Source: Methanoculleus sediminis (lineage in GTDB: Archaea; Halobacteriota; Methanomicrobia; Methanomicrobiales; Methanoculleaceae). From it: 55,319 nt of DNA. Positions 33,288 through 45,713 of the stretch are shown here, in pieces. The translations under genes were made by a program, and so were the position numbers. Location of the stretch: positions 105,597-160,915 of the forward strand of contig NZ_JXOJ01000002.1 of the NCBI RefSeq assembly GCF_001017125.1, given 5' to 3'. The notes beneath the pieces were generated by a model. It was not told the origin of the DNA, did not search any database, and saw nothing but the letters and a program-made list of their open reading frames with translations. Numbering within the stretch: position 1 is the stretch's first letter; the number at the start of each line of letters is the position of its first letter.

Positions 33288-34805
33288 GTGAACAAATACT
33301 CTTTCGTAGCCAGAATGCCCGACAAACCGGGCGCGCTGCACCGCGCGGCCGAGATCGTCAAGTCATATTCGGGCAACATCATCCGCATCCAGTATGACCG
33401 CCGGATCGATCCCGCCACGGTCTTTTTCGAGGTGGCCGCAGTACCGGAAAGTTACTCCCGGATGAAGGAAGACCTTCACGCGATCGGCTACCTCCAGGAG
33501 TCGCTGCCCACGCTCGGGTTTCTCAAATTCTCCGTATACCTCCCTCACAAACCCGGATCCCTCTTCGAACTCCTCACCTACATCACCGGGGCGGGGGCGA
33601 ACATCGCCTACATCGACTTCGATGACCGGCGGCACGATCCTGGCAGGGTCACCATCAGCCTGAATGTCGAGGAGACCGCGATCGTCGAGAGCCTGCTCGA
33701 CCGGCTGAAGTCCCGCTACCGGCTCGAGATTCTCGAGTACGACACCACCGGCGAGAAGCTCGACGACACCGTCTTCTACGTCAGGTTCGCCCAGGCGGTG
33801 CGCGGGCTGATCGGGACGGCCGAGGACGAGTTCCTGCTCTCGCTCCTGCAGGACGTCAACCATATCGTCCAGGAACTCAACAGCCTCGGCCAGGACCCGA
33901 GAGAGGTCTTCGAGTCCATCCTGCTCACGGGCCGGACGCTCCGGGACACCACCGGTGACCGGTTTTACGCGGACGTCCAGCGCATCAGCCTCGCCGACGA
34001 CGTCGAGGTCTTCTGCTTCCAGATGCCGGGCGGTGGGAACATCTTCCTGCTCCGGGCCCCGGGCGAGACCGTGATGATCGATACCGGATACGGGATATAC
34101 CACGAGGACGCCGTGCGGATGTTCCGGCACTACGGGCTCGGGGATCCCGGGAATATCCGGAGGATCTACATCACCCATGCCGATGCCGACCACTGCGGGG
34201 CGGGCGGGCTTTTCGAGGCGAAAGCGTATACGCACACCGGGTCGCTCGAGATCATCCGCCGGGCGAACCGGGCATACGGATCGCGCAGCGAGTCCTCGAT
34301 CCTCGAAGAGGTCTACACGACCGTCATCAACCTCTTCTCGCACTTCACCCCGCCCGGGGACCTCGAGGTCTTTCCGGCGGGGCGGATCGGCATGCGCTCG
34401 ATCTTTCCTGTCCTCGCGCGCTTTACGGTCCACGACCTCGAGTTCGAGGTGCTGGAATCTCTCGGCGGGCACATGCACGGCCAGATCTACTTCTTCTGCC
34501 CCACGCACGGGATCATCTTCACCGCCGATACGCTGATCAACTTCGGGAGCCTCGATGAAGAGCGGAAACGCTACAATTCGCTCGCCGACTTCCTGGTGAC
34601 CTCGGTCAACGTCGACAGCGACTGCGCCAGAAGAGAGAGGAAGGCGCTGCTCGAACTGATCCGAAACCTGGACGAGGAACTCGCCCCTTCCGGCCGCCGG
34701 TGCCTGGTCGCGTGCGGTCACGGCGCCATATCCGTCCTCTCGGACGGAAAACTGGAAGCGGTCGGGCGGATCGAACGCTACCGGGCAAAAGAGGGGCAGG
34801 ATTAG
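33288..34805 (+). CDS. Double-ACT domain metallo-beta-lactamase protein
   Basis: A 505-residue fusion. Two ACT domains come first (about 3-75, with MPDKPGALHRAAE; about 80-150, with LPHKPGSLFELLT), then a linker of about 70 residues and a metallo-beta-lactamase domain (about 235-490). The metal motif is H297-x-D299-x-D301-H302; further ligands are a His in GGHMHGQ followed 19 residues later by the Asp of FTAD, and a His in ACGHGA. This spacing resembles flavodiiron proteins, but there is no flavodoxin domain. ACT domains usually bind amino acids, so the enzyme may be amino-acid-regulated. GTG at 33288 is chosen for its AAGGTG RBS; an earlier GTG at 33240 is possible. The 3' end overlaps the convergent permease by 4 bases. 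Confidence 0.8.
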   Translation: MNKYSFVARMPDKPGALHRAAEIVKSYSGNIIRIQYDRRIDPATVFFEVAAVPESYSRMKEDLHAIGYLQESLPTLGFLKFSVYLPHKPGSLFELLTYITGAGANIAYIDFDDRRHDPGRVTISLNVEETAIVESLLDRLKSRYRLEILEYDTTGEKLDDTVFYVRFAQAVRGLIGTAEDEFLLSLLQDVNHIVQELNSLGQDPREVFESILLTGRTLRDTTGDRFYADVQRISLADDVEVFCFQMPGGGNIFLLRAPGETVMIDTGYGIYHEDAVRMFRHYGLGDPGNIRRIYITHADADHCGAGGLFEAKAYTHTGSLEIIRRANRAYGSRSESSILEEVYTTVINLFSHFTPPGDLEVFPAGRIGMRSIFPVLARFTVHDLEFEVLESLGGHMHGQIYFFCPTHGIIFTADTLINFGSLDEERKRYNSLADFLVTSVNVDSDCARRERKALLELIRNLDEELAPSGRRCLVACGHGAISVLSDGKLEAVGRIERYRAKEGQD

Positions 34806-36118
34806 GCGGCGGCCGGTTGCCACGTTCCGACCAGGGCAATCGCCGCACCGATAACGACCACGGCCCCGCCGATCAGCAGCACCAGGGGTTCCAGCTGGGC
34901 GAGGAGAAGGAGGGTCGAGGCGATGCCGACGGCCGGGATGACCGGGAACCTGCCGATGCTGCCCGGTATCCGGAACGGCCGGGCTGCATCCGGAGCACGG
35001 TAGCGGAGCAGGATCACGGCTGCGTTGATGACGACGAACGTCACGAAGAGCGTGAAGTTCGTGACGTTCGCGACGAAGTCGATCTCGCCGGCAAAGAGGA
35101 ACGCGATGGAGGCGAGCAGAACGGCGACGATGGCCGTCCACGGCGTCCGTGTCCGGGGGTGCACCCGGGCGAGGATGGGCGGGAGCGAGAAGGAGGAGGC
35201 CATCCCGTAGATGATCCGGGACGACGCCATCATCATCAGGAGGGCGGTGTTTGCCGTGGCGAAGAGGGCGATGACGGAGATGAGGGTGAACGCCGCAGGG
35301 CCGAGAGCGACGGACGCGACGTCGGCGAAGGGCGCCCGGGACGAGGCGAGCTGCTCCCACCCGACGACCGACACGGCGGCGAGGGAGACCACAATGTAGA
35401 GGAGGACGGAGATGGCAAGCGCGATAATCAGGGCTATGGGGATGGTGCGCTCCGGGTTTCTGGTCTCCTCCGAGAGTTTCACCATCTCCTCGAATCCCAT
35501 ATAGGCAAAGAAGACGAGCGCGGACGCCTGCAGGAGGCCCGGAACTCCGAGAGGCATATCGAAATAGTCCACCCGCCCGAGGTGCGGAAGGCCGATCACG
35601 ATGACCATGACGATCCCTCCTACCTCGATGAGGGTCATGGCGATGGCGGCCCGGGCGGTCTCCTTGATGCCGTAGAAAAGGATCCCGGCAAGGACGAGGA
35701 GGATCAGGACGGCGGAGGGAATGCGCGGGAAGCCGACGAGATCCGAGAAGTAGCCGGCAAACCCGAGCGAGACGGTTGCGGCCCCGAGGATGCCGGAGAA
35801 GATGATCAGCCACCCGACGACGAACGCAAGCCTCCTCCCGAAGGCGTTTCTGACGTACTCGAACTCGGCGCTCGCGCGGGGGAACATCGACGAGAGTTCG
35901 GCGTAGCCGAGTGCGCTGAACGCAGCGATGGCGGCGGCGACGGCGAACGTCAGCCAGACGGCGTTGCCGGCCATGCCGGCCGCTTCCCCGAGCAGGGCAT
36001 AGATCCCGGCCCCGAGGATGATCCCGACGCCCGAGAGGGTGACCGCGGGCAGGCCGAGTTCGCGCCGGAGTTTCGTTCCGGGAGTCGGGGCGTCCCGATC
36101 CTCGTTTGGCATGTACAA
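34802..36118 (-). CDS. APC-family amino acid permease
   Basis: A 438-residue membrane transporter of the amino acid-polyamine-organocation superfamily with about twelve hydrophobic segments. The first helix carries GIILGAGIYALLGE, the unwound glycine motif for substrate binding, and SALVFFAYMGFEEMVKLSEE matches helix 6 and its loop. Substrate unknown; cationic or branched amino acids are common in the group. The tail-to-tail 4-base overlap with the ACT-MBL gene is suggestive only. A second ATG six bases in is an alternative start. Confidence 0.9.
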   Translation of the reverse strand: MYMPNEDRDAPTPGTKLRRELGLPAVTLSGVGIILGAGIYALLGEAAGMAGNAVWLTFAVAAAIAAFSALGYAELSSMFPRASAEFEYVRNAFGRRLAFVVGWLIIFSGILGAATVSLGFAGYFSDLVGFPRIPSAVLILLVLAGILFYGIKETARAAIAMTLIEVGGIVMVIVIGLPHLGRVDYFDMPLGVPGLLQASALVFFAYMGFEEMVKLSEETRNPERTIPIALIIALAISVLLYIVVSLAAVSVVGWEQLASSRAPFADVASVALGPAAFTLISVIALFATANTALLMMMASSRIIYGMASSFSLPPILARVHPRTRTPWTAIVAVLLASIAFLFAGEIDFVANVTNFTLFVTFVVINAAVILLRYRAPDAARPFRIPGSIGRFPVIPAVGIASTLLLLAQLEPLVLLIGGAVVVIGAAIALVGTWQPAAA

Positions 36119-36245
36119 TCCTATGTGTCTGCAGCATTTATGGATATCCGGCGGCTGCTATCGGGCACCGGCACGATACGCCATACATCCGGATGCATTG
36201 TTGCCGGGGAGCAAGGAGAGGGCACGGGGCGGGGCTCCGCATAAC

Positions 36246-36256
36246 GTATATATACC
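36246..36256 (+). promoter_or_regulatory. TATA box of the hemerythrin gene
   Basis: CGTATATATAC at 36245-36255 is an excellent archaeal TATA box; a transcript would start near 36278, leaving a leader of about 27 bases that holds the GGGGGAAGTGA ribosome site. Confidence 0.6.
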
Positions 36257-36304
36257 TGACTTGCCCCTCATGGCTTCCCTGCAAGAGTGGGGGGAAGTGA
36301 ATCG

Positions 36305-36754
36305 ATGGCACAGAGCGTTATCGATATACTGAAGCAGGAGCACGAGATGGTGCTCTCGCAGCTCTCGGAACTCTCGAGCACCGGCACGAGCAACCGGGAA
36401 CAGAAGTACAACTCCTTGAAAGAGAACCTCATACCGCACATGATCGGGGAGGAGCAGGCCGTATATCCGAAACTCATGGATTCGGGGATGAAGGAGATAG
36501 CACTCGAGTCGATCGAGGAGCACAACGCGGTCAAATCGCTCTTATCCCAGCTCGACAGCGCGTCCACGTCGGAAGAGGACGTCTGGGTGGCGAAGATAAA
36601 GGTGATCAAGGAGAACGTGCAGCACCACGTCAGCGAGGAGGAAGAAGAGATCTTCCCCGAGATGCAGCAGAAGATGAGCAGCGACGAACTCTCGAGTCTC
36701 GGCAGCAGTTACGAAGAGGCAAAGAAGAGCGCGATGCCGATGGCGGCACGCTGA
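36305..36754 (+). CDS. Hemerythrin-like (HHE) protein
   Basis: A 149-residue four-helix-bundle protein with hemerythrin cation-binding motifs: KQEHEMVLSQL, HMIGEEQAVYPKL, EEHNAVKSLL and HHVSEEEEEIFPEM. These supply His and Glu for a di-iron site. Relatives bind or sense oxygen or store iron. The ATG at 36305 is preferred over 36287 because GGGGGAAGTGA precedes it. A second such gene follows, so the pair may be a paralogous oxygen or iron defence set. Confidence 0.9.
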   Translation: MAQSVIDILKQEHEMVLSQLSELSSTGTSNREQKYNSLKENLIPHMIGEEQAVYPKLMDSGMKEIALESIEEHNAVKSLLSQLDSASTSEEDVWVAKIKVIKENVQHHVSEEEEEIFPEMQQKMSSDELSSLGSSYEEAKKSAMPMAAR

Positions 36755-36858
36755 GCGATCGGGCGAAGGTCCCGACGCTCCTCATTTTTTGACAGAGATC
36801 GCCCGGGCGAAATCGTTAAGTTCCTCATTCCCTATTCTCCCCCGGATGGAGGACGTGT

Positions 36859-37296
36859 ATGCCGCAGATTCTTGAATTGATCCGGGAGGATCACGATCTT
36901 ATCAGGGCTCTTTTCGACGAACTCGAGAGCAATCCGGAGACACGGGACGTCCGGTGCATCACGCTTCGCCGGGAACTGCCGGGGCACATGTACGCAGAGG
37001 AGGTTACACTGTATGCGCACCTCCGGGACAGAGTTCCGGAGGAGATCCGGCGGTCGCTCGACGAACACACCGAGGTCAGGGAGACGCTCGTACGTTTCGA
37101 GAGAATCCCCCAGAGAGATGACGCCTGGATGCCGGCGCTCGCCGATCTCCGGGAGCGGGTCGAGGCTCACTTCGCCTCGGAAGAGAGCGAGGTCTTCGCC
37201 CGGGCGGAGGAGCACCTCGGCAGGAATGACCTGTTCGCGCTCAGTGAAACGTTTGAGCGGGAGAAGGTGGCAGCGGCGCGATACATTGCGGTGTGA
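36859..37296 (+). CDS. Hemerythrin-like (HHE) protein, second copy
   Basis: A 145-residue hemerythrin-domain protein, only distantly similar to the preceding one. Candidate ligands lie in REDHDLIRALFDEL, PGHMYAEEVTLYAHL, DEHTEVRETL and HFASEESEVFARAEEHL. The separate spacing (104 bases, with a T-run at about 36784) suggests it has its own transcript. The two genes diverged long ago or came separately. Confidence 0.9.
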   Translation: MPQILELIREDHDLIRALFDELESNPETRDVRCITLRRELPGHMYAEEVTLYAHLRDRVPEEIRRSLDEHTEVRETLVRFERIPQRDDAWMPALADLRERVEAHFASEESEVFARAEEHLGRNDLFALSETFEREKVAAARYIAV

Positions 37297-37450
37297 TGGG
37301 CTCCCGGGCATCTTCCGCATTACCGGGGTACCCGGCACCGCTTTTGTTCCCGTAAATGCCACCCACCAGGTAAAATAACACCCTTAATTTTACCCAATTG
37401 TAAATGGCTAACCATAAACATTATCGATGCGGAAGTCAGATTGACCTCCA

Positions 37451-39214
37451 ATGAACGTTCTCATCACGAGCGGGAGGACAATCGCCCAGGGCAGGAAACT
37501 CTACTACAAAGACATGCCCGAATATTCCGACGAAACGGCACGCTGTTTCGTCAACCCGTTCGATCTCCTGGAACTCGGGGCCGCGCCGGGAGACTACCTC
37601 CTTCTCTCGACAGGGACGGGAAAAGAGGTGTTTGTCGCCACGCCCTGCGACGATCTCGTCTCCGGAACCGTGTTCATCCCCTGCGGACCGCACGCGAACG
37701 CAATCCTGCACGCGACAACGCGGGGAACCGGTGCTCCGGACTACAAATGGCTGGAAGGAACGGTGACGCGAACCGAGCTGCCCCCGAGATCGGGGTGGGA
37801 TATCCTCGTCGAGGAAGGCGGCGCCGCATGCCCCCCGGTGCCGGTGCCCTCCGGGAAAGACGGCGGCGGTCCCGCAACCATCCGGGACGTTGCCTGCCCG
37901 CTCTGCGGGTGTCTCTGCGACGATCTTGTCGTGAGGGTCGAGGGCGGGGCCGTCAGGTCGGTCGATAACGCATGCTCGCTCGGCTCGGAAAAGTTCCTGT
38001 CGCAGAGCCGTCTCACGCTCCCGATCTCGAACGATAGAGGGGCCTGGAAAACCATCGGATTTGCGGAGGCCATCCGGTATGCTGCAGAGGTGCTCGCCGA
38101 CGCCGAACGGCCGCTCCTCTTCGGGTGGAGCGGGACGTCCGCGGAAGCGCAGTGCATCGGCATCCAGATCGCCGAAACGATCGGGGGCGTGATCGACAAC
38201 TGTTCGTCGATCTGTCACGGGCCCTCGATCATGGGCATCCAGGAGGCGGGCCATCCGGGATGCACGCTCGGCGCGGTGAAGAACCGGGCCGACGTCGTGA
38301 TCTACTGGGGTTCGAACCCCATAGAGTCGCACCCGCGCCACCTCTCCCGGTATACGACGTTCGTCAACGGAAAGTACCGGGATAACGGGCACCACGACCG
38401 GACTCTCGTCGTCGTGGATATCAGAGAGACCGATACCGCGAAGATTGCCGATGAATTCATACGGATCAAGCCCGGTGGCGATTACGCCGCCTTTTCAGCC
38501 CTGCGGGCAATTATCAGGGGGCACGCGGATGCCCTTCCTGCAACCGTCGCAGGCGTCCCGCGGGAGAGGTTGATCTGGCTGGCGGACCTTTGCAGAAACG
38601 CCCGGTTCGGTGCGCTCTTCACGGGGATAGGCCTGACACAGTCTCGGGGCAGGTACAAAAACGTCAGGAACGCCATCCAGCTCGTCGACGAACTCAACCG
38701 GCATACGAAGTTCACCCTGACGCCCATGCGCGGGCACTGGAACGTCAACGGCACCAACCAGACGTTTTCGTTCCTCACGGGCTACCCATACGGCGTCGAT
38801 TTCTCGCGCGGCACTCCGTATTACAACCCCGGCGAGACCACAGCGGTCGATCTGCTCCGCCGGGGCGAGGCCGATGCATGCCTCATCATCGGTGCCGACC
38901 CCGGGGCGCATCTGCCGAGGAGGTGCAACGAACACCTCGCGACGATCCCCACGATCGTCATCGATCCGTTTGTCTCGCTCAGCACCTCCTTTGCGGATCT
39001 CCATATCCCGGTCGCATGCGTGGGCATCGACTGCGAAGGAACGGGCTACAGGATGGATTCCGTCCCGATCCGGATGAAGAAGGTTCTCGACCTGGGCCTC
39101 CCGACCGACGAGGAAGTGCTGTCGCAGGTACTGCACCGGATACGGGAAGGACGCCAGCCTTACGGTGTGAACGTCCCGGAGACACTACCCCCGGAGGCAC
39201 CGCCGGTATCATGA
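37451..39214 (+). CDS. fmdB: Formylmethanofuran dehydrogenase FmdD-FmdB fusion
   Basis: A 587-residue protein. Residues 1 to about 125 are the molybdopterin-dinucleotide-binding subunit D (MNVLITSGRTIAQGRK, VNPFDLLELG, GDYLLLSTG). After a linker, about 146-587 is subunit B, the catalytic Mo/W subunit that reduces CO2 at the start of methanogenesis. C149, C152, C156 and C175 fit the 4Fe-4S site, and C255 in SSICHGPS is the metal ligand position that is selenocysteine in some species. Subunits A, C, F and G are absent nearby, so it must join partners encoded elsewhere. A TATA-like CATAAACATTA at 37413-37423 lies close to the start and no RBS is evident, suggesting a leaderless message. Confidence 0.92.
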   Translation: MNVLITSGRTIAQGRKLYYKDMPEYSDETARCFVNPFDLLELGAAPGDYLLLSTGTGKEVFVATPCDDLVSGTVFIPCGPHANAILHATTRGTGAPDYKWLEGTVTRTELPPRSGWDILVEEGGAACPPVPVPSGKDGGGPATIRDVACPLCGCLCDDLVVRVEGGAVRSVDNACSLGSEKFLSQSRLTLPISNDRGAWKTIGFAEAIRYAAEVLADAERPLLFGWSGTSAEAQCIGIQIAETIGGVIDNCSSICHGPSIMGIQEAGHPGCTLGAVKNRADVVIYWGSNPIESHPRHLSRYTTFVNGKYRDNGHHDRTLVVVDIRETDTAKIADEFIRIKPGGDYAAFSALRAIIRGHADALPATVAGVPRERLIWLADLCRNARFGALFTGIGLTQSRGRYKNVRNAIQLVDELNRHTKFTLTPMRGHWNVNGTNQTFSFLTGYPYGVDFSRGTPYYNPGETTAVDLLRRGEADACLIIGADPGAHLPRRCNEHLATIPTIVIDPFVSLSTSFADLHIPVACVGIDCEGTGYRMDSVPIRMKKVLDLGLPTDEEVLSQVLHRIREGRQPYGVNVPETLPPEAPPVS

Positions 39215-39622
39215 GAGGCATGCGGCCCGCAGAGTAAATGAGATTTGTTCGACCAGAAACAAAAGTTAAATAAACGATATCCTCCACAGATAGAATGGTG
39301 CCACCGCAACGGCGGCGCATCATTGAGATCCAATCTTTAAAGCCTCAATTCCATCAACCTAAAACCGCGGAACACCCGCAACTCCAGGAACGGGGAGGAG
39401 CCGAACCGGGCGTCGTGCCGGATGTCCCGGGAAGCGCTGCAAGCGAGTTTTAGCGGGGAGACAGAGATCGCTCCCCCTTCCCCAATCCGGTTCCGTGGCA
39501 CTGAGGTTATTTTCTGGATAGTATTGATGTAAAGACGTGCGCTACGAAGAAGAAGGGACAATCGACAAAAACTACCGTTCGCACAGTAAAACACGATAAG
39601 AACAGTTTTCAGAGTAAAGGAA
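39215..39622. other. Intergenic region after fmdB and 5S rRNA
   Basis: The 400-base gap receives transcripts from both sides. A TATA-like TTAAATAAACG lies near 39266. The 85-codon minus-strand frame at 39337-39594 shows no family features and is not accepted. I see no RNA gene. Confidence 0.4.
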
Positions 39623-39623
39623 G

Positions 39624-39748
39624 GTAATAGCAGCGAGCCGTGCTTCCCGAGGGCTCGCGCACCTCAGTACCACATGGCACGTGAGAGGGCTTAACTGCTG
39701 GGTTCGGAATGGGTCCAGGTGTTTCCCCTCTGCTATGGCCGCTATTAC
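39624..39748 (-). rRNA. 5S ribosomal RNA
   Basis: About 125 bases. The ends GGTAATAGC and GCTATTACC pair to form helix I (39623-39631 with 39741-39749), and on the minus strand the conserved segment CCCATTCCGAACCCAG is present. It is the last gene of the rRNA operon, after tRNA-Cys. Confidence 0.93.
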
Positions 39749-39784
39749 CAGTTACGACCGGGTGTGATGCGTTTGGATGGAGTC

Positions 39785-39804
39785 GAAAATCCTTACGGAT
39801 TTTC
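39785..39804 (-). other. Hairpin between tRNA-Cys and 5S rRNA
   Basis: GAAAATCC-ttac-GGATTTTC is a perfect 8-base-pair stem between the tRNA-Cys 3' end and the 5S 5' end. It could be a processing signal or a partial attenuator of the tRNA-Cys-5S transcript. Confidence 0.45.
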
Positions 39805-39835
39805 TCCCCGCCCAGCCGCTTCGCGCCCGGTCGGA

Positions 39836-39907
39836 AGCCAAGGCCCGGACTTGAACCGGGGTGTAGTTGATCTGCAGTCAACCGCGTGGCCGCTCCGCCA
39901 CCTTGGC
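39836..39907 (-). tRNA. tRNA-Cys (GCA)
   Basis: A 72-base tRNA with acceptor GCCAAGG/CCTTGGC, anticodon loop CTGCAGA (GCA) and the T loop GTTCAAGTC. The discriminator is U73, the identity base of tRNA-Cys. CCA is not encoded. It lies between 23S and 5S rRNA, not after 5S as in many euryarchaea. Confidence 0.95.
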
Positions 39908-39919
39908 AAGCTGTGTTGC

Positions 39920-39955
39920 CTTACTATGTTGTCGCCCAACCTATTTAAGGGTTAC
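39920..39955 (-). promoter_or_regulatory. Internal promoter for tRNA-Cys and 5S rRNA
   Basis: On the minus strand a TATA-like CTTAAATAGG (39943-39952) is followed about 22 bases later by CAACATAGTAAGGC (minus strand). The same 14-base initiator stretch stands downstream of one rRNA promoter near 45357-45370. A start near 39923 would give a leader of about 15 bases before tRNA-Cys. Confidence 0.6.
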
Positions 39956-39988
39956 ACCCTTACCAGATTCGGCCGTAAGGCGTTTTTC

Positions 39989-40022
39989 GGTGCGTACTCC
40001 GGATTTCGTCTGAGTTCAGCGG
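39989..40022 (-). other. 23S rRNA processing stem, 3' half
   Basis: GTGCGTACTCCGG and TGAGTTCAGCGG here pair with the matching segments at 42941-42976 on the other side of 23S. This is the long bulge-containing helix cut by the archaeal splicing endonuclease during rRNA release. Confidence 0.75.
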
Positions 40023-40027
40023 AAGGC

Positions 40028-42940
<2,913 letters not shown>

Positions 42941-42976
42941 AACTCATTTAACGTCCAGAGTACGCACCTATACACA
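42941..42976 (-). other. 23S rRNA processing stem, 5' half
   Basis: The complement of GTGCGTACTCTGG and TGAGTTCAGCGG lies here, matching 39989-40022 with a few differences, so the two arms pair around 23S rRNA. Confidence 0.75.
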
Positions 42977-43065
42977 GCTTCGTCAGGTCATAGACCTTCA
43001 GCCCTTCCCCGGTGATTCACATCTCCGGGTGCATTGTCGGGCAGGACTGTGACAGCCCTGCCGAG

Positions 43066-43138
43066 TGGACTCAGGGGGATTTGAACCCCCGGCCTCCGCC
43101 TCGCAAAGGCGGCGCTCTTCCAACTGAGCTATGAGCCC
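43066..43138 (-). tRNA. tRNA-Ala (TGC)
   Basis: A 73-base tRNA in the 16S-23S spacer, the usual euryarchaeal place. Acceptor GGGCTCA pairs with TGAGTCC (one G-U pair), the anticodon loop has TGC, the T loop is GTTCAAATC and the discriminator is A. Confidence 0.96.
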
Positions 43139-43150
43139 GGATTAATCCGT

Positions 43151-43198
43151 TGACATCGGCAATTTTACGTTTTGTTCAGCAACCGCTTGACCCAAGTA
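43151..43198 (-). other. 16S rRNA processing stem, 3' half
   Basis: Blocks GTTGACATCGGCAAT, TTTGTTCAGCAACCGCT and CCCAAG here are complementary to the 44698-44750 leader, forming the processing helix around 16S rRNA. Confidence 0.75.
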
Positions 43199-43206
43199 AT
43201 TTCATT

Positions 43207-44673
<1,467 letters not shown>

Positions 44674-44697
44674 TTGGAAGTAATGCACACTACTAAA

Positions 44698-44750
44698 CTT
44701 GGGAGGAATTAGCGGTTACTGAACAAATTTCCGCATTGCCAATGCCAACG
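44698..44750 (-). other. 16S rRNA processing stem, 5' half
   Basis: CTTGGG, AGCGGTTACTGAACAAA, ATTGCC and ATGCCAAC pair in order with the 43151-43198 segment downstream of 16S. Confidence 0.75.
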
Positions 44751-44819
44751 TCAGAACCAACCCGCGTCACGGCGCGGTCGCGTTGATTCCCCATCAACAG
44801 GAAAACAATGTTTGTTTTA

Positions 44820-45540
44820 CAAGTATTTAAACATGTGTTTCCTGCATCGGATTCGAGAATGGATCTCGAATCTTCATACCCTCTTGAATACAGGGAAACT
44901 TGACCCGAGACGGGTCGAGAACTTCACCTGCGCAGGAATTAACGTTTGTGCTTCAACACATATAAACGTTTTCATCCTGGCCCAGGATCCGTCCCGGAGA
45001 TTCCGAAAGAATCTCCGGCCCAATCAAGGGATTCGCCCGGAATTACACGTTCCGGGTTCCCCGATATTTCACCTGTGCAGGAACTTATGTTTGTGATTTA
45101 TCACATATAAACATTTGTTCCCGCCCAGGTTTCGAGCCGGAAACCAAACGCATATTCCCGACCCGATCGCCCCGAGCCATCCGCATCGCGGACGTTTAAG
45201 GGCGCCTTGTGAGAATATACGTTGAATCTCCAGGCATATAAACATTGTCACCCTGCATCAGACCCGAACGGATGCTCGGGCCCTCACAGCGGTTGAGGGG
45301 ACACGGAATCAGACCACCCCTGAAGGGCTGCACGATCCGACGTCCTGACAACACAGCCTTACTATGTTGCCACCAATGCCATATAAACATTTCCCTGCTT
45401 CGTCGGATCCAAGCACACGGCTTTGACCCCCATAAACGTTGAGATCTCCGGACATTCTGCACGCATCGTGCAGAATTCACGCGGAATTTGCTCCCAACTT
45501 GACTATTACATGTTGATGCCGGAGGTATTTAAACATTTAC
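44820..45540 (-). promoter_or_regulatory. Six tandem rRNA promoter-like repeats
   Basis: On the minus strand the motif AAATGTTTATA or AAATGTTTAAATA (BRE plus TATA) recurs, with plus-strand AAAC anchors at about 44829, 44964, 45109, 45240, 45385 and 45531. Spacings are 135, 145, 131, 145 and 146 bases. A weaker copy lies at 45431. About 20-25 bases downstream of each TATA lies a CAAACATAA-like or CAACATAGTAAGG initiator. Two consecutive units also share a longer match (TTCACCTG-GCAGGAA, starting at 44923 and 45068). The repeats stand between scpA and 16S rRNA and point toward the rRNA operon. Confidence 0.8.
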
Positions 45541-45713
45541 CCCGGACCGGTTCAAAAAAGCGGAATTGCGTTGTGAAATTACCCGGTTTTATCGCAAAAA
45601 GACTTCATCGGATGTCCGGAGCGCAGGCAAAATTCCATGCGCGCAGCGCCACCGATCGCAAATCACGCAGAATTTTCACGGGAACAAAACAATCGGCCCC
45701 ATTTAGTCGAGGA

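Noticed and set aside
33363-36137. Very long minus-strand frame (about 920 codons), with similar long frames at 30407-32596, 19109-20836 and on the plus strand at 48370-49815
   Set aside because: They lie opposite well-identified genes in GC-rich DNA, have low-complexity Arg/Pro/Asp-rich translations and no family motifs.
39337-39594. 85-codon minus-strand frame between fmdB and 5S rRNA
   Set aside because: No family features and no promoter or RBS; probably chance.
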